Shown: one piece after another, positions 16,793 through 25,743 of the stretch | Position numbering within the stretch: position 1 is the first letter of the stretch | Layout: each line of letters starts with the position of its first letter | Origin: Betaproteobacteria bacterium | GTDB lineage: Bacteria; Pseudomonadota; Gammaproteobacteria; Burkholderiales; Casimicrobiaceae | Direction: 5' to 3' | Assembly (NCBI GenBank): GCA_013298145.1 | Contig: JAAFJO010000002.1 | Coordinates: forward strand, 372,001 to 436,000 | DNA length: 64,000 nucleotides | Program-made: the position numbers and the translations under genes | The notes under the pieces: model-generated | Told to the model about the DNA's origin: nothing | Database searches by the model: none | Seen by the model: the letters and a program-made list of their open reading frames with translations, nothing else

Positions 16793-18376
16793 CTACGGCG
16801 CGGTCCTTGCCCGTTTACGAGCGGATGCTCTAGCTTCACCCGCGCTCGATTGCCTTGCGGATGCTGCGGGTTTCGCGCGTGCAGCGCTCGGCTTCGGCGA
16901 TTTCGCCATTTTCACCTCGCGTGCCAGCGGTAACGATTCCGCTTCGCGTTCTCGGGCGAGCGCCTCGTGCGCTTCGGCAAGCGCAATCAATTCGTCAAAG
17001 CCCGCGTGCATCGCGTCAGTGAATTTCGCAAGATCGGGCACCGCTTTTTTGCACGCAATCACACCAAAGTACACGTTGCCGCAATACGTTTGAACGGTGA
17101 CGTTGAGCGCGATGCTGTGCACGATAATGGAGACCGGATAGAAGGTCATCATCCGCGCGCCCGAGAGATAAAGCGGCACCTGCGGCCCGGGCACATTGCT
17201 TATCACGACGTTAGCCACAGGCGGCAGCTTTTCCAAGAGCTTGGTGCTTGCAACTGTTTGGTTCAATCGCGAGACCAAGAGCGGCGCCAGGAGTCCGGGG
17301 TAATCGGTCGGCAAGACGCTCTTCAAACTCTTCAGTGACTCTTTCACTTTTTTCGTGGACGTGAGAATGGCTTGCCAGCGCTTTTTTGCATCGCCATGAT
17401 GCGTGCCCAACTCGGCGAGCACCATCGATGCTTGATTGTTAAGCTCTTTGTTGCTCTCCTCGCGCAGACTCACCGGCATCGCGGCCACCAAGGTCTTCTT
17501 CGGGAGCGCGTCGTGTAGCTTTAAGTAACTGCGAAGCGCAGATGCGCAAACAAATAGCACGCCGTCATTGAGTGACCCGCCCAACGTTTTTGCCAGCGAG
17601 CGGAGTCGATCAGACGGCAACGAGGCGGTGGAGAAAACACGTTGCGCGGAGATATTCACGTTAAACGGTGTGCGCGGCGCGAAGTCGATCGGCAGGCTGC
17701 GCTGGCTTGCGGCTTTCTTAAGGACTGGGGCTGCCGCCTGCGCTACTGCGCCTGCCACGGTTGGGATCGATTTCACGATCTTTGCGTATTGTGCGAGCGT
17801 GTTGGAAAACGCAGCACCGATCATCTCGCCGATTTTGAGATCGGTCTTCACCGGTAATGCTCGCGGTCGCGGTGGCGGCACCTCGCGCGGCGTTTCACTC
17901 AGGTCAAGGATCGCATTGGCGAGCACAACACCGCCCTGGCCGTCGAGTGCGGCATGGTGCACCTTGCCGTAAAACGCAATGTGGCCGGCTTCGAGTCCGT
18001 CAAACACCGTGAATTGCCACAACGGACGGGATCGATCCATGAGCTTCGCGTGCTCTTTAGCGACTGCTGCCTCAAGTTGGCGCATTGACCCGGGCTTCGC
18101 GAGCGTGATGCGCTGGACGTGATGGTCAAGATCGACGTGTTCTGCAGCTTCCCAATGCGGATGCCCTAAATCGTAGGGTGCATAGGCAAGCACATTGCCA
18201 AAGAGCGGCGCGAGGTGCATTCGGCGCTTAAGGTGCGCTCGAACATCATTGACAAACGAGCGCTTGCGACGCGCAGGCACTTCGTAGATGCAAACGCTCG
18301 CCACATGCATCGGCTGCTCAGGCGTTTCCAGATACAGGAATGAGGCATCAAGCCCGGACAACGTGCGTTTGGACAT
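16793..18376 (-). CDS. Wax ester synthase / diacylglycerol acyltransferase (WS/DGAT family)
   Basis: 527-aa acyl-CoA-dependent O-acyltransferase. The catalytic motif HHxxxDG is intact (HHAALDG, residues 140-146). The N-terminal LSGLDASFLYLETPEQPMHV and the later NVVISNVPGPQVPLYLSGARM are diagnostic of the WES/DGAT family. Such enzymes make wax esters and/or triacylglycerol as storage lipid. The last 50 or so residues are a low-complexity Ala/Lys/Arg tail (SARKRARTAP end) outside the usual domain. The adjacent hydrolase and SDR are oriented the same way, suggesting a neutral-lipid or alcohol-handling locus. Substrate preference is unknown. Confidence 0.93.
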   Translation of the reverse strand: MSKRTLSGLDASFLYLETPEQPMHVASVCIYEVPARRKRSFVNDVRAHLKRRMHLAPLFGNVLAYAPYDLGHPHWEAAEHVDLDHHVQRITLAKPGSMRQLEAAVAKEHAKLMDRSRPLWQFTVFDGLEAGHIAFYGKVHHAALDGQGGVVLANAILDLSETPREVPPPRPRALPVKTDLKIGEMIGAAFSNTLAQYAKIVKSIPTVAGAVAQAAAPVLKKAASQRSLPIDFAPRTPFNVNISAQRVFSTASLPSDRLRSLAKTLGGSLNDGVLFVCASALRSYLKLHDALPKKTLVAAMPVSLREESNKELNNQASMVLAELGTHHGDAKKRWQAILTSTKKVKESLKSLKSVLPTDYPGLLAPLLVSRLNQTVASTKLLEKLPPVANVVISNVPGPQVPLYLSGARMMTFYPVSIIVHSIALNVTVQTYCGNVYFGVIACKKAVPDLAKFTDAMHAGFDELIALAEAHEALAREREAESLPLAREVKMAKSPKPSAARAKPAASARQSSAGEARASARKRARTAP

Positions 18377-18498
18377 GACGCTCCCCTTCTGTTGCGATCA
18401 CATTATGCTTGCGCAAGCGTACTCCGATTTTTCTCTTCGCGGCGTTGACGCAGTGCAGCAGCGCGCTTGCGTTGCGATGATGCGCCGCAAACGACGCG

Positions 18499-19242
18499 TT
18501 AAACGCATCGACCGCCGTCAACTTCGAGGCACGCGCCGGTGATGAACTCCGCATCCTCACTCGCGAGAAAGAGCGCGGCGTTCGCGATATCGCGCGGCGT
18601 GGAGAGGCGCCCCATCGGGATCGACGCGCGGAACTGGGCGCGCTTTTCAGGCGTGTCTTCGCCCATAAACGTAGCTAAGAGCGGCGTCTCGCCTGCAACC
18701 GGGTTGATCACGTTGACGCGGATGTTGTCTTTCGCCAATTCTGCGGCCATCGAACGCGAAGTGACGATGACGGCACCCTTCGAGCCGTTGTACCAAGTCA
18801 AACCTGGACGCGGGCGCACGCCAGCGGTGGATGCGATCTGAACGAAATTGCCGCCGCCTTGTTTTCTAAACACCGGCACGCAGTGGCAAGCCGACAAATA
18901 GATCGATTTCACATTCACCGCGTAGACGCGATCAAACTCCGCTTCATTCACATCGAGCATTGGCTGATTTCGATGCGAAACGCCCGCGTTGTTCACCACA
19001 CAATCGATGCGCCCGAATGCAGCCAACGTGGCCTCAATGATTGCGCGCCAGCCCGCGTCCTTCGACACGTCCGCGCTCAGCGACCGTGCGTGGGCAAAGC
19101 GTTTGGCAGCGGCCGCTGCCGCGTCGCCCTGTACGTCGACAATCATCAGTTTCGCGCCTTCTTCGGCAAAGCGCTCGACGATGCCAAGGCCAAAGCCCTG
19201 CGCACCCCCTGTCACCACCGCTACTTTGTTTGCCAGTTTCAT
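18499..19242 (-). CDS. Short-chain dehydrogenase/reductase (SDR)
   Basis: 247-aa classical SDR. The cofactor loop is TGGAQGFGLG (11-20), followed by VDVQGD with an acidic residue that favours NAD(H). NNAG is at 84-87, and the catalytic Ser138 (IASTAG), Tyr151 and Lys155 (YNGSK) are all present. The C-terminus EVDGGRCV is typical. The substrate cannot be assigned: the family covers alcohols, sugars, steroids and acyl intermediates. It sits 122 bp upstream of the WS/DGAT gene on the same strand and may share its transcript. Confidence 0.92.
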   Translation of the reverse strand: MKLANKVAVVTGGAQGFGLGIVERFAEEGAKLMIVDVQGDAAAAAAKRFAHARSLSADVSKDAGWRAIIEATLAAFGRIDCVVNNAGVSHRNQPMLDVNEAEFDRVYAVNVKSIYLSACHCVPVFRKQGGGNFVQIASTAGVRPRPGLTWYNGSKGAVIVTSRSMAAELAKDNIRVNVINPVAGETPLLATFMGEDTPEKRAQFRASIPMGRLSTPRDIANAALFLASEDAEFITGACLEVDGGRCV

Positions 19243-19390
19243 CGCTCGCTCCTTTAGTTACATCGATTATTGCGCGGTAGGCTTTCGTCGAGCCTCTGGC
19301 GCTTTGGAAAGCAGCGATCGCCACCCGCGTCCAATGTTTCCGTCCCAGCCCTGCCGTCACTTCGGGCCGCGTACCCGGTAGCATCTCGCT

Positions 19391-20692
19391 ATGAGCTTCG
19401 CCATTCGTGCCTCTGTGTTGCATTGCCTTCGCGATCCCGGTTTATCGGGCGATACGCGCGCGGTTCAATGTTTGCGCGATGCAATCGTCTTGGTTAGAAA
19501 TGGCAAGTTCGAGCTCGTCGGTGATGCAGCGCAGATCGCGCCGCAATTGGGTGATGACATTCGTGTGTTTGACCACCGCGACAAGTTTCTATTGCCGGGA
19601 TTCATTGACACCCACGTGCACTTTCCGCAAGTGGATGTCATTGCTAGCTACGGCACGCAACTTCTCGAATGGTTAGAGAAATACACATTCCCAGAGGAAA
19701 CCAAGTTTGTTGACGAAGCACATGCCACACAAACTGCACGCTTTTTCCTTGATCGCTTGCTCGAAAACGGCACGACGACTGCGAGTGTTTTTTGCACCGT
19801 GCACCCCGAATCGGTGAACGCATTTTTCAGCGAGAGTGAAGCGCGCGGTTTGCGAATGATTGCGGGCAAATGCCTGATGGACCGAAACGCGCCGGACGGC
19901 CTTCGTGATAGCGCGCAGAGTGGCATTCGTGAATCGCGCGAATTAATTGAGCGTTGGCATCGTCATCAGCGATCGCTCTACGCAATCACGCCGCGATTCG
20001 CTGCCACGTCCAGCGAGGCGCAGATGCATGCAATCGGTGAGCTTGCAAAACAATTTCCGGATACCTACATCCAGTCGCACGTGGCGGAAAACAAGGCCGA
20101 AATCGAGTGGATCGCGAAGCTCTTTCCATCGCACCGGAGCTATCTTGATGTCTACGACGCGTATGGCTTACTGCGAGAGAAGGCAATCTATGCGCACTGC
20201 ATTTATCTCGACGACACGGACCGCGCGAGGATGATGGCAACGGGCGCAACCCCGTCGTTCTGCCCCACGTCAAATTTGTTTATCGGCAGCGGTCTCTACA
20301 ACCTTCAACAAGCGCTCGCTGCTGGAAATCGTGTTTCGATTGGCAGCGACGTGGGCGGCGGGACGAGCTATTCGCTTCTGCGAACGTTGAGCGAAGCCTA
20401 TAAAGTCCAGCAATTGCAAGGCATCTCGCTTTCGCCCGCCTACGCGCTCTATATGGCGACGCTAGGTGGCGCGCGCGCGCTTTCGTTAGACGATAAGCTG
20501 GGTTCGATTGAAGTTGGGAAAGAGGCCGATTTCGTTTTGCTCGATCCGAACGCGACGCCACTCCTCGCGCGCCGCTCAGCGCTGCGAGACGATCCGCTGG
20601 ACATGTTTTTTGCGTGGATGATGCTCGGCGATGATCGAATGGTTGCCGCGACGTACGCCAATGGAAAATGCGTCAATCAACGTACAAACTAG
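19391..20692 (+). CDS. guaD: Guanine deaminase
   Basis: Zinc amidohydrolase (433 aa) that converts guanine to xanthine in purine salvage or catabolism. The metal site begins with PGFIDTHVHFPQ (His75, His77). SHVAENKAEIEWI, AHCIYLDD and GSDVGGGTSYSLL are the typical guanine-deaminase blocks. Length and N-terminal beta-domain (RASVLHCLRDPG) fit the bacterial GuaD family. It stands divergent from the SDR gene with a gap of about 150 bp. No xanthine dehydrogenase genes are in the window. Confidence 0.95.
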   Translation: MSFAIRASVLHCLRDPGLSGDTRAVQCLRDAIVLVRNGKFELVGDAAQIAPQLGDDIRVFDHRDKFLLPGFIDTHVHFPQVDVIASYGTQLLEWLEKYTFPEETKFVDEAHATQTARFFLDRLLENGTTTASVFCTVHPESVNAFFSESEARGLRMIAGKCLMDRNAPDGLRDSAQSGIRESRELIERWHRHQRSLYAITPRFAATSSEAQMHAIGELAKQFPDTYIQSHVAENKAEIEWIAKLFPSHRSYLDVYDAYGLLREKAIYAHCIYLDDTDRARMMATGATPSFCPTSNLFIGSGLYNLQQALAAGNRVSIGSDVGGGTSYSLLRTLSEAYKVQQLQGISLSPAYALYMATLGGARALSLDDKLGSIEVGKEADFVLLDPNATPLLARRSALRDDPLDMFFAWMMLGDDRMVAATYANGKCVNQRTN

Positions 20693-20850
20693 CTGCGTTT
20701 CAACAGAACTTGGTTCGTGCGGCGCGGTCTAGTCGAAGACGGCTCGCGCAGGGTGCAGACTTATGCACTTTGCGGCACGCGATGCATTTCGACAGTGTTC
20801 GATTTCGTTTGGTTTGATTTGCAACTAGTTGCTTCAAATTGCGGTTATAT

Positions 20851-20909
20851 GAGGGCCGTGCTTAATAAATACTAATTAACGTGTATTAACGTATTCAATT
20901 CGTCGCCCT
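20851..20909. repeat. Family-1-like palindromic element, copy I
   Basis: GAGGGC at the left end pairs with GCCCTG at the right, around an AT-rich core containing TTAATAAATACTAATTAACG. A second left-arm-like sequence (TTGGGCTACATAT) follows at 20919-20931 and faces GCGCCCTT just before lolC, hinting at a second overlapping copy. Weaker than copies A, D, F, G and H. Confidence 0.45.
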
Positions 20910-20961
20910 GTAAAGTGTTGGGCTACATATAACGTGTCAATAACAACATCTGAGCGCCCTT

Positions 20962-22215
20962 GTGCCATTTTTAAACCGCTTTGAATTCGATCTCGGCGTG
21001 CGTTACGTGCGTGCGAAGCGTCGAAATAGTTTCATCTCCTTCATCTCCGCTGTCTCGATGTTTGGGATCGCGCTTGGGGTCGCCGCGTTGATCATCGTGA
21101 TTTCGGTGATGAACGGCTTTCAGTCTGAGCTTCGTTCGCGCATGCTGGCCGCGACCGCGCACATCGAGCTCAAAGGCATTGAAGGCCCGATGCTTGATTG
21201 GCAGTCGTTCATTCCGAAACTCAAGGAGCAAAAAGACGTTCGAGCGATCGCACCGTATGTCATTGGCGAGGGCCTCTGGGTAAATGGCGACATCAACAAG
21301 CCTTCGCAAATACGCGGCATCGATCCCGCCGCCGAAACTCAAGTCGCAGAGGTGCAAAAGCACATGCGAATGGGCGCGCTGACCGATCTGAAGGCAGGAG
21401 AGTGGGGCGTTGTGTTGGGAATCGATCTCGCTCGCGGCCTCGGCGTGCGGGTCGGCGAAAAAGTGGCGTTGATGATTCCCCAGGGAACGGTAACCCCCGC
21501 AGGCTCCGTGCCGCGAGTGAAGACCTTCACTGTGACGGGTTTATTTGAGATTGGCTGGATTGAAGCGGACAGTCGCATCGCGTTGATTCATTTGAACGAT
21601 GCGCAGCGTCTGTATCAACTGGGCGACGGTGTGAGCGGAATTCGGATGAAGCTTGAGAATTTGCTCGATGCGCCAGCGTTCGCTGCGCGGCTCGCGCCGC
21701 AATTGCCGCGCGGGTATCTGATCGCCGATTGGACGCAGCAGAATGCGAATTTCTTCAAGGCGGTACAACTTGAAAAGCGGGTCATGTACATCATTCTCAC
21801 CTTGATCGTTGCTGTCGCCGCGTTCAATCTTGTGAGCACCTTGGTAATGGTTGTCACCGATAAACAAAGCGACATTGCGATCTTGCGCACCCTTGGTGCG
21901 CGTCCCTTTAGCATCATGCAGGTGTTCGTGGTGCAAGGCAGCATTATCGGCGTGATTGGCACGCTCGCCGGCTTGTTCCTCGGGCTTCTAGTCGCGCTCA
22001 ACTTGAACACGGTCGTCGGATTTATTGAGCGCGTGTTCAACGTGACGTTTATCGATAAAACGGTGTATCTCATCACTGAGTTGCCCTCGAAAGTTCTTGC
22101 TGCTGACGTATTCACGATTGTCGGCATGAGTCTTGTGATGTCGCTTCTGGCGACCCTCTATCCGAGTTGGAGCGCGTCTCGCGTGAATCCTGCGGAGGCG
22201 CTGCGCTATGAATGA
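20962..22215 (+). CDS. lolC: Lipoprotein-releasing system permease LolC/LolE family
   Basis: 417-aa inner-membrane permease of the LolCDE system, which extracts outer-membrane lipoproteins from the inner membrane and passes them to LolA. It starts FLNRFEFDLGVRYVRAKRRNSFISFISAVSM-like with a first TM at about 25-48. A large periplasmic domain follows, then three C-terminal FtsX-type TMs from about residue 270. The end motif YPSWSASRVNPAEALRYE is canonical. A single permease gene sits with lolD, the arrangement in organisms with one LolF-like permease. The GTG start at 20962 is used; the stop overlaps lolD by 8 bp. Confidence 0.93.
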   Translation: MPFLNRFEFDLGVRYVRAKRRNSFISFISAVSMFGIALGVAALIIVISVMNGFQSELRSRMLAATAHIELKGIEGPMLDWQSFIPKLKEQKDVRAIAPYVIGEGLWVNGDINKPSQIRGIDPAAETQVAEVQKHMRMGALTDLKAGEWGVVLGIDLARGLGVRVGEKVALMIPQGTVTPAGSVPRVKTFTVTGLFEIGWIEADSRIALIHLNDAQRLYQLGDGVSGIRMKLENLLDAPAFAARLAPQLPRGYLIADWTQQNANFFKAVQLEKRVMYIILTLIVAVAAFNLVSTLVMVVTDKQSDIAILRTLGARPFSIMQVFVVQGSIIGVIGTLAGLFLGLLVALNLNTVVGFIERVFNVTFIDKTVYLITELPSKVLAADVFTIVGMSLVMSLLATLYPSWSASRVNPAEALRYE

Positions 22216-22909
22216 TCCACGCTTGAAGCCGCTCGTCGTGCGCGCCGAGGCATTAGCGAAGCGCTACGAAAGCGGCATCGCATCCACAGAGGTTTTGACT
22301 GATGTTTCGCTGGACGTTCACGAAGGCGAAACCGTGGCGATTCTCGGCGCTTCGGGCTCTGGCAAAAGCACACTGCTTCACTTGCTCGGCGGACTTGATT
22401 CAGCAAGCGCTGGGCGCGTCTTCATTGGTCGCGATGAGGTTGCGACATTATCGGAGCGTGCGCGGTGCCAGCTGCGCAACGAAGCGCTCGGTTTTGTCTA
22501 TCAGTTTCATCATTTGCTTGGGGAATACACCGCGCTTGACAACGTCGCGGTTGCATTGCGCATTCGAAGAGTTTCGGTATCGGAAGCACGCGCGCGAGCG
22601 CTCAAAATTCTGGACTCAGTCGGGCTCAGTGCGCGCGCGCATCATCTACCCGCAGAACTGTCCGGGGGCGAGCGTCAGCGCGTCGCCATTGCACGTGCGT
22701 TGGTCACTGACCCTCGTTGCGTGCTTGCCGATGAGCCGACGGGCAATCTCGATACGGAAAACGCGGATCGTGTGTTTCAGCTCCTGCTAGAGCGTGTGCA
22801 AGAGCGCGGCGCAGCATTGGTGCTGGTGACCCATGATCGTGAACTTGCTGCGCGTTGTGATCGCCAATACGTGCTTCGGGCTGGTGAGCTTCAGCAGCAC
22901 ATTGCTTAG
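22208..22909 (+). CDS. lolD: Lipoprotein-releasing system ATP-binding protein
   Basis: 233-aa ABC ATPase powering lipoprotein release with LolC. Walker A is GASGSGKST (47-55), the signature is LSGGERQRVAIARAL, Walker B is CVLADEPTGNLD, and the switch histidine is in VTHD. The Q-loop region YQFHHLLGEYTALDNV is characteristic of LolD. Its start lies inside the lolC 3' end, so the two are translationally coupled. The 180-bp gap that follows holds no gene I can support. Confidence 0.95.
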   Translation: MNDPRLKPLVVRAEALAKRYESGIASTEVLTDVSLDVHEGETVAILGASGSGKSTLLHLLGGLDSASAGRVFIGRDEVATLSERARCQLRNEALGFVYQFHHLLGEYTALDNVAVALRIRRVSVSEARARALKILDSVGLSARAHHLPAELSGGERQRVAIARALVTDPRCVLADEPTGNLDTENADRVFQLLLERVQERGAALVLVTHDRELAARCDRQYVLRAGELQQHIA

Positions 22910-23093
22910 TTGCTCAGCCGCAGCTGGATTCTATGGACAGGGGCACAACAGAAGTACGCCTCGGTTTCTTCGGCAAAATCCTTGCGACGCCTTTCCGCTG
23001 CGAGGTGCGCCGTGGGGTTGCCGGTTCCCGCTACGTCGTACAGGGGCTTTTTGGGCTTGAATTCACAATAGCTATTTTGAATTCGACTCGGCG

Positions 23094-25214
23094 CTAGTTC
23101 GCGCGTCGTTTGCGCGAAATCCGTGGTTGGATCCAGTCATCTTCGGAAAGTAGTTCGCTCAGCCACCGTTTGAAATCGCTCGCGTTCATTGGGCGCGAAA
23201 ACAAAAAACCCTGCATCGCATCACAGCCCAATAGTTGCAGGCAATCACGCTGATCGGCGCGCTCGACACCTTCGGCAACCACATCTATCGTGAGGCCTCG
23301 ACACAGCTGCAAGAGCGCCGTGACGATCGCGAGCGCCGTATGTGATTCCGGAAGCTCGGCGACGAAACTCTGATCAATCTTTAACGTATCGATCGGTAAC
23401 GCGCTCAATCGTGAAAGGGATGAGTATCCGGTACCAAAATCGTCGATGGAGAGCTTAATCCCTTCGCTTTGTAAGCGAAGTAGCGCATCGCGAATGGCGT
23501 TATCCTGGCTCATTAGCATGCGCTCGGTGAGTTCAAGCTCAAGATGCTCACCAGCAATCTCTGTGCGCCTAAGCGACGCGATGATTTCCGCAACGAAGTC
23601 GTCCGCGCGCACCTCGTTATTTGATAGATTAACAGCGACTCGCGCGTGCTCCCAGCCTAGCGCTATCCAATCTTTAACCTCGCGCAGCGCATGTTCAAGC
23701 ACCCATTGCCCGATGGGAAGAAAAAGATTGCTTTCCTCGGCGATATGGATGAATTCGTTGGGCATGATGAGCCCACGATTGGGATGATTCCAGCGCAGCA
23801 AAGCCTCGGCAGAAATGAGTTCCCGACCGTCGCTTGACATGATTGGCTGGAAGAAAAGTTCAAACTGTGAGGTTTGGATCGCGCTTGCTAAATCTTGTTC
23901 GATTTCGAGCATTGCGTCGGCGGCGCGGGCAAGTGCTTGATCAAAGTATCGGACAGTTCGTCGGCCGCTCGCTTTTGCGGCATACATGGCTGCATCGGCG
24001 TTCTTCAGTAGTTGATTTGAGTCTTCGCCGTCAGACGGGTAGAGGGCTACGCCAATCGATGCACTTGCCTTTATCTTGCGACCATTGAGGAAATACGGCG
24101 CATCGAACGCAGCCTCGATTCGCGAAACGAATGAATCGAGCGTCGCTTCATTGGGGTTACGAAGCGTGAGTACAAATTCGTCACCACCGATACGCGATAG
24201 CCAAGCATCTTGATCGATTGCGTTCTCCGTGGCACAGAGTCGGGCGAGACGACCGGCTGTCTCGATCAAGAGCGCGTCGCCCGCTGCGTGCCCGAGCGAA
24301 TCATTGATGCGCTTTAGTTGGTCGACATCCAGAAACAACACCGCGAAGTTTACGGCTGGCTTCGCCTTCATGAGCAAGCGCAGGTGCTCATCGAGTGCCG
24401 CTCGGTTAGGCAGGCCAGACAAGGAGTCATTGAGTGCCAGATAGCGGATACGCTCGAGCGTTGCGCGCCGTTCGGAGATGTCGCGCACGATCACCATTCG
24501 CTGTTTTACGCCAGCCCACACGATGTCACGAACGATGAACTCCACCGGAATCGCGCCACGCGTTTTATGCAACGCGAGACTTTCGTAGGCGATTTCGTCG
24601 CGTTTAGCGATGACAAGCTTCACACGATCATGTTCACTTTCCGGCACAAACTCCAACGTGCTGTGTCCGACCATTTCGTCGCTCGCGTAGCCGAGCATTC
24701 GCAGCAGCGCCTGATTTACGTCCGTAATCATGCCGTCGATATGAAAAGCGATGCCTTCTTCGCTTGCGGCCATGAATTTGTGCAAGCGGCTCATGCTTTG
24801 CTCAAGCGCTTGTTCGGCGAGCCGGTGCTTAGAAATGTCGTTAGCCAACACGTAGAGGCGTGACGAGGTGTTAACCGGAACAAAGCTCACTTCTAGGTGG
24901 CGTGGCCCCGATGCGTCGGTGACCGTTCTTGTGTAGCTGACGGGCTCGCCGCTAGAGATTGATGTGTGCGCGTAGGGCAGCACAAGCGTTGAAAGTTCGG
25001 GGCCAAGAATTTCTGCCAGCGTCTTTCCGACAATTTGGGCTGGGGTTTGCTGACCGAGTTGCGCGTATTGCGAGTTTGTGTACAGGCAGCGCAAACTCTT
25101 TGCATCAAACACGGCCAGCATCACAGGCACGCTTTCCGCGAGCTGCAGCAAGTCGCGAACGTCTGCTTCCAGCAGGGGGCTTTCGCGGCCACATATACGT
25201 TCGTTGGAATTCAA
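23094..25214 (-). CDS. Sensor protein with PAS-PAS-GGDEF-EAL domains
   Basis: 706-aa cytoplasmic c-di-GMP turnover protein. Two PAS domains lie at about 22-128 and 140-250. The diguanylate cyclase domain has an intact GGDEF (343-347) and no RxxD inhibitory site just before it. The phosphodiesterase domain has EALLRW (470-475) and DDFGTGYSSL, so both halves look potentially active. No membrane segment or signal peptide is seen, so the PAS domains would sense an intracellular signal. It is monocistronic. A MITE-like element lies just upstream. Confidence 0.95.
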   Translation of the reverse strand: MNSNERICGRESPLLEADVRDLLQLAESVPVMLAVFDAKSLRCLYTNSQYAQLGQQTPAQIVGKTLAEILGPELSTLVLPYAHTSISSGEPVSYTRTVTDASGPRHLEVSFVPVNTSSRLYVLANDISKHRLAEQALEQSMSRLHKFMAASEEGIAFHIDGMITDVNQALLRMLGYASDEMVGHSTLEFVPESEHDRVKLVIAKRDEIAYESLALHKTRGAIPVEFIVRDIVWAGVKQRMVIVRDISERRATLERIRYLALNDSLSGLPNRAALDEHLRLLMKAKPAVNFAVLFLDVDQLKRINDSLGHAAGDALLIETAGRLARLCATENAIDQDAWLSRIGGDEFVLTLRNPNEATLDSFVSRIEAAFDAPYFLNGRKIKASASIGVALYPSDGEDSNQLLKNADAAMYAAKASGRRTVRYFDQALARAADAMLEIEQDLASAIQTSQFELFFQPIMSSDGRELISAEALLRWNHPNRGLIMPNEFIHIAEESNLFLPIGQWVLEHALREVKDWIALGWEHARVAVNLSNNEVRADDFVAEIIASLRRTEIAGEHLELELTERMLMSQDNAIRDALLRLQSEGIKLSIDDFGTGYSSLSRLSALPIDTLKIDQSFVAELPESHTALAIVTALLQLCRGLTIDVVAEGVERADQRDCLQLLGCDAMQGFLFSRPMNASDFKRWLSELLSEDDWIQPRISRKRRAN

Positions 25215-25286
25215 AGGACGCTGTTGTTGCGCGTGTGAAGCGCAAGATATTGGTTATGCGCCGAATCGTAGCGCGTTCGAGACGGA

Positions 25287-25472
25287 GGGAAACGCTCAAC
25301 AAGTCATGCGCGACGGAGGCAATCTTGGCGATCCGCGGCAAGGCATCGCCGGGGTGGGTCGATCCGAACCCCCCACAATCCTTCACTACAACCCCGCTGT
25401 GCCTCAGAATTTCGGACTTCCAGCGCCTCCCAATCCACCGCACGCTGCACCACGCAGGCCGATTCAATATCG
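25287..25472 (+). mobile_element. MITE-like element, family 2, copy R1
   Basis: Non-coding element of about 185 bp beginning GGGAAACGCTCAACAAGTC and sharing long blocks with copies at 31084, 63091 and 63865 (reversed). Shared blocks include AACAAGTCATGCGCGAC, CAGAATTTCGGACTTCCAGC and CACCGCACGCTGCA. The right terminus is degenerate here. It encodes no transposase. Confidence 0.7.
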
Positions 25473-25743
25473 CGCGAGCTTGGTGCCTGCTAGTCAGTTT
25501 GCTTCAAATGCTGTGCTGCACAATTTCTACTTAAATCGGAACCAAAATAGCTTAGAACAAAACGTGTGGTTTCGTTAAAAGCGTTTGGTGTGTTTTGCTC
25601 AAAATTCGAGGCCTAAACTTCACTACGTTGAAATCTCGCCAACAATACAACTTCCCTCTAAAACCGTCGTTTTCGACTCGGCCATACCTTCTTTGTGGGT
25701 ACAAAACGTGTCATCCAAATTTCTCTTCTCGCCCCCATATAAC

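Noticed and set aside
22910..23093. Possible further MITE-like copy after lolD
   Set aside because: A few short words resemble the family-2 element, but neither terminal repeat nor the conserved inner blocks are present.
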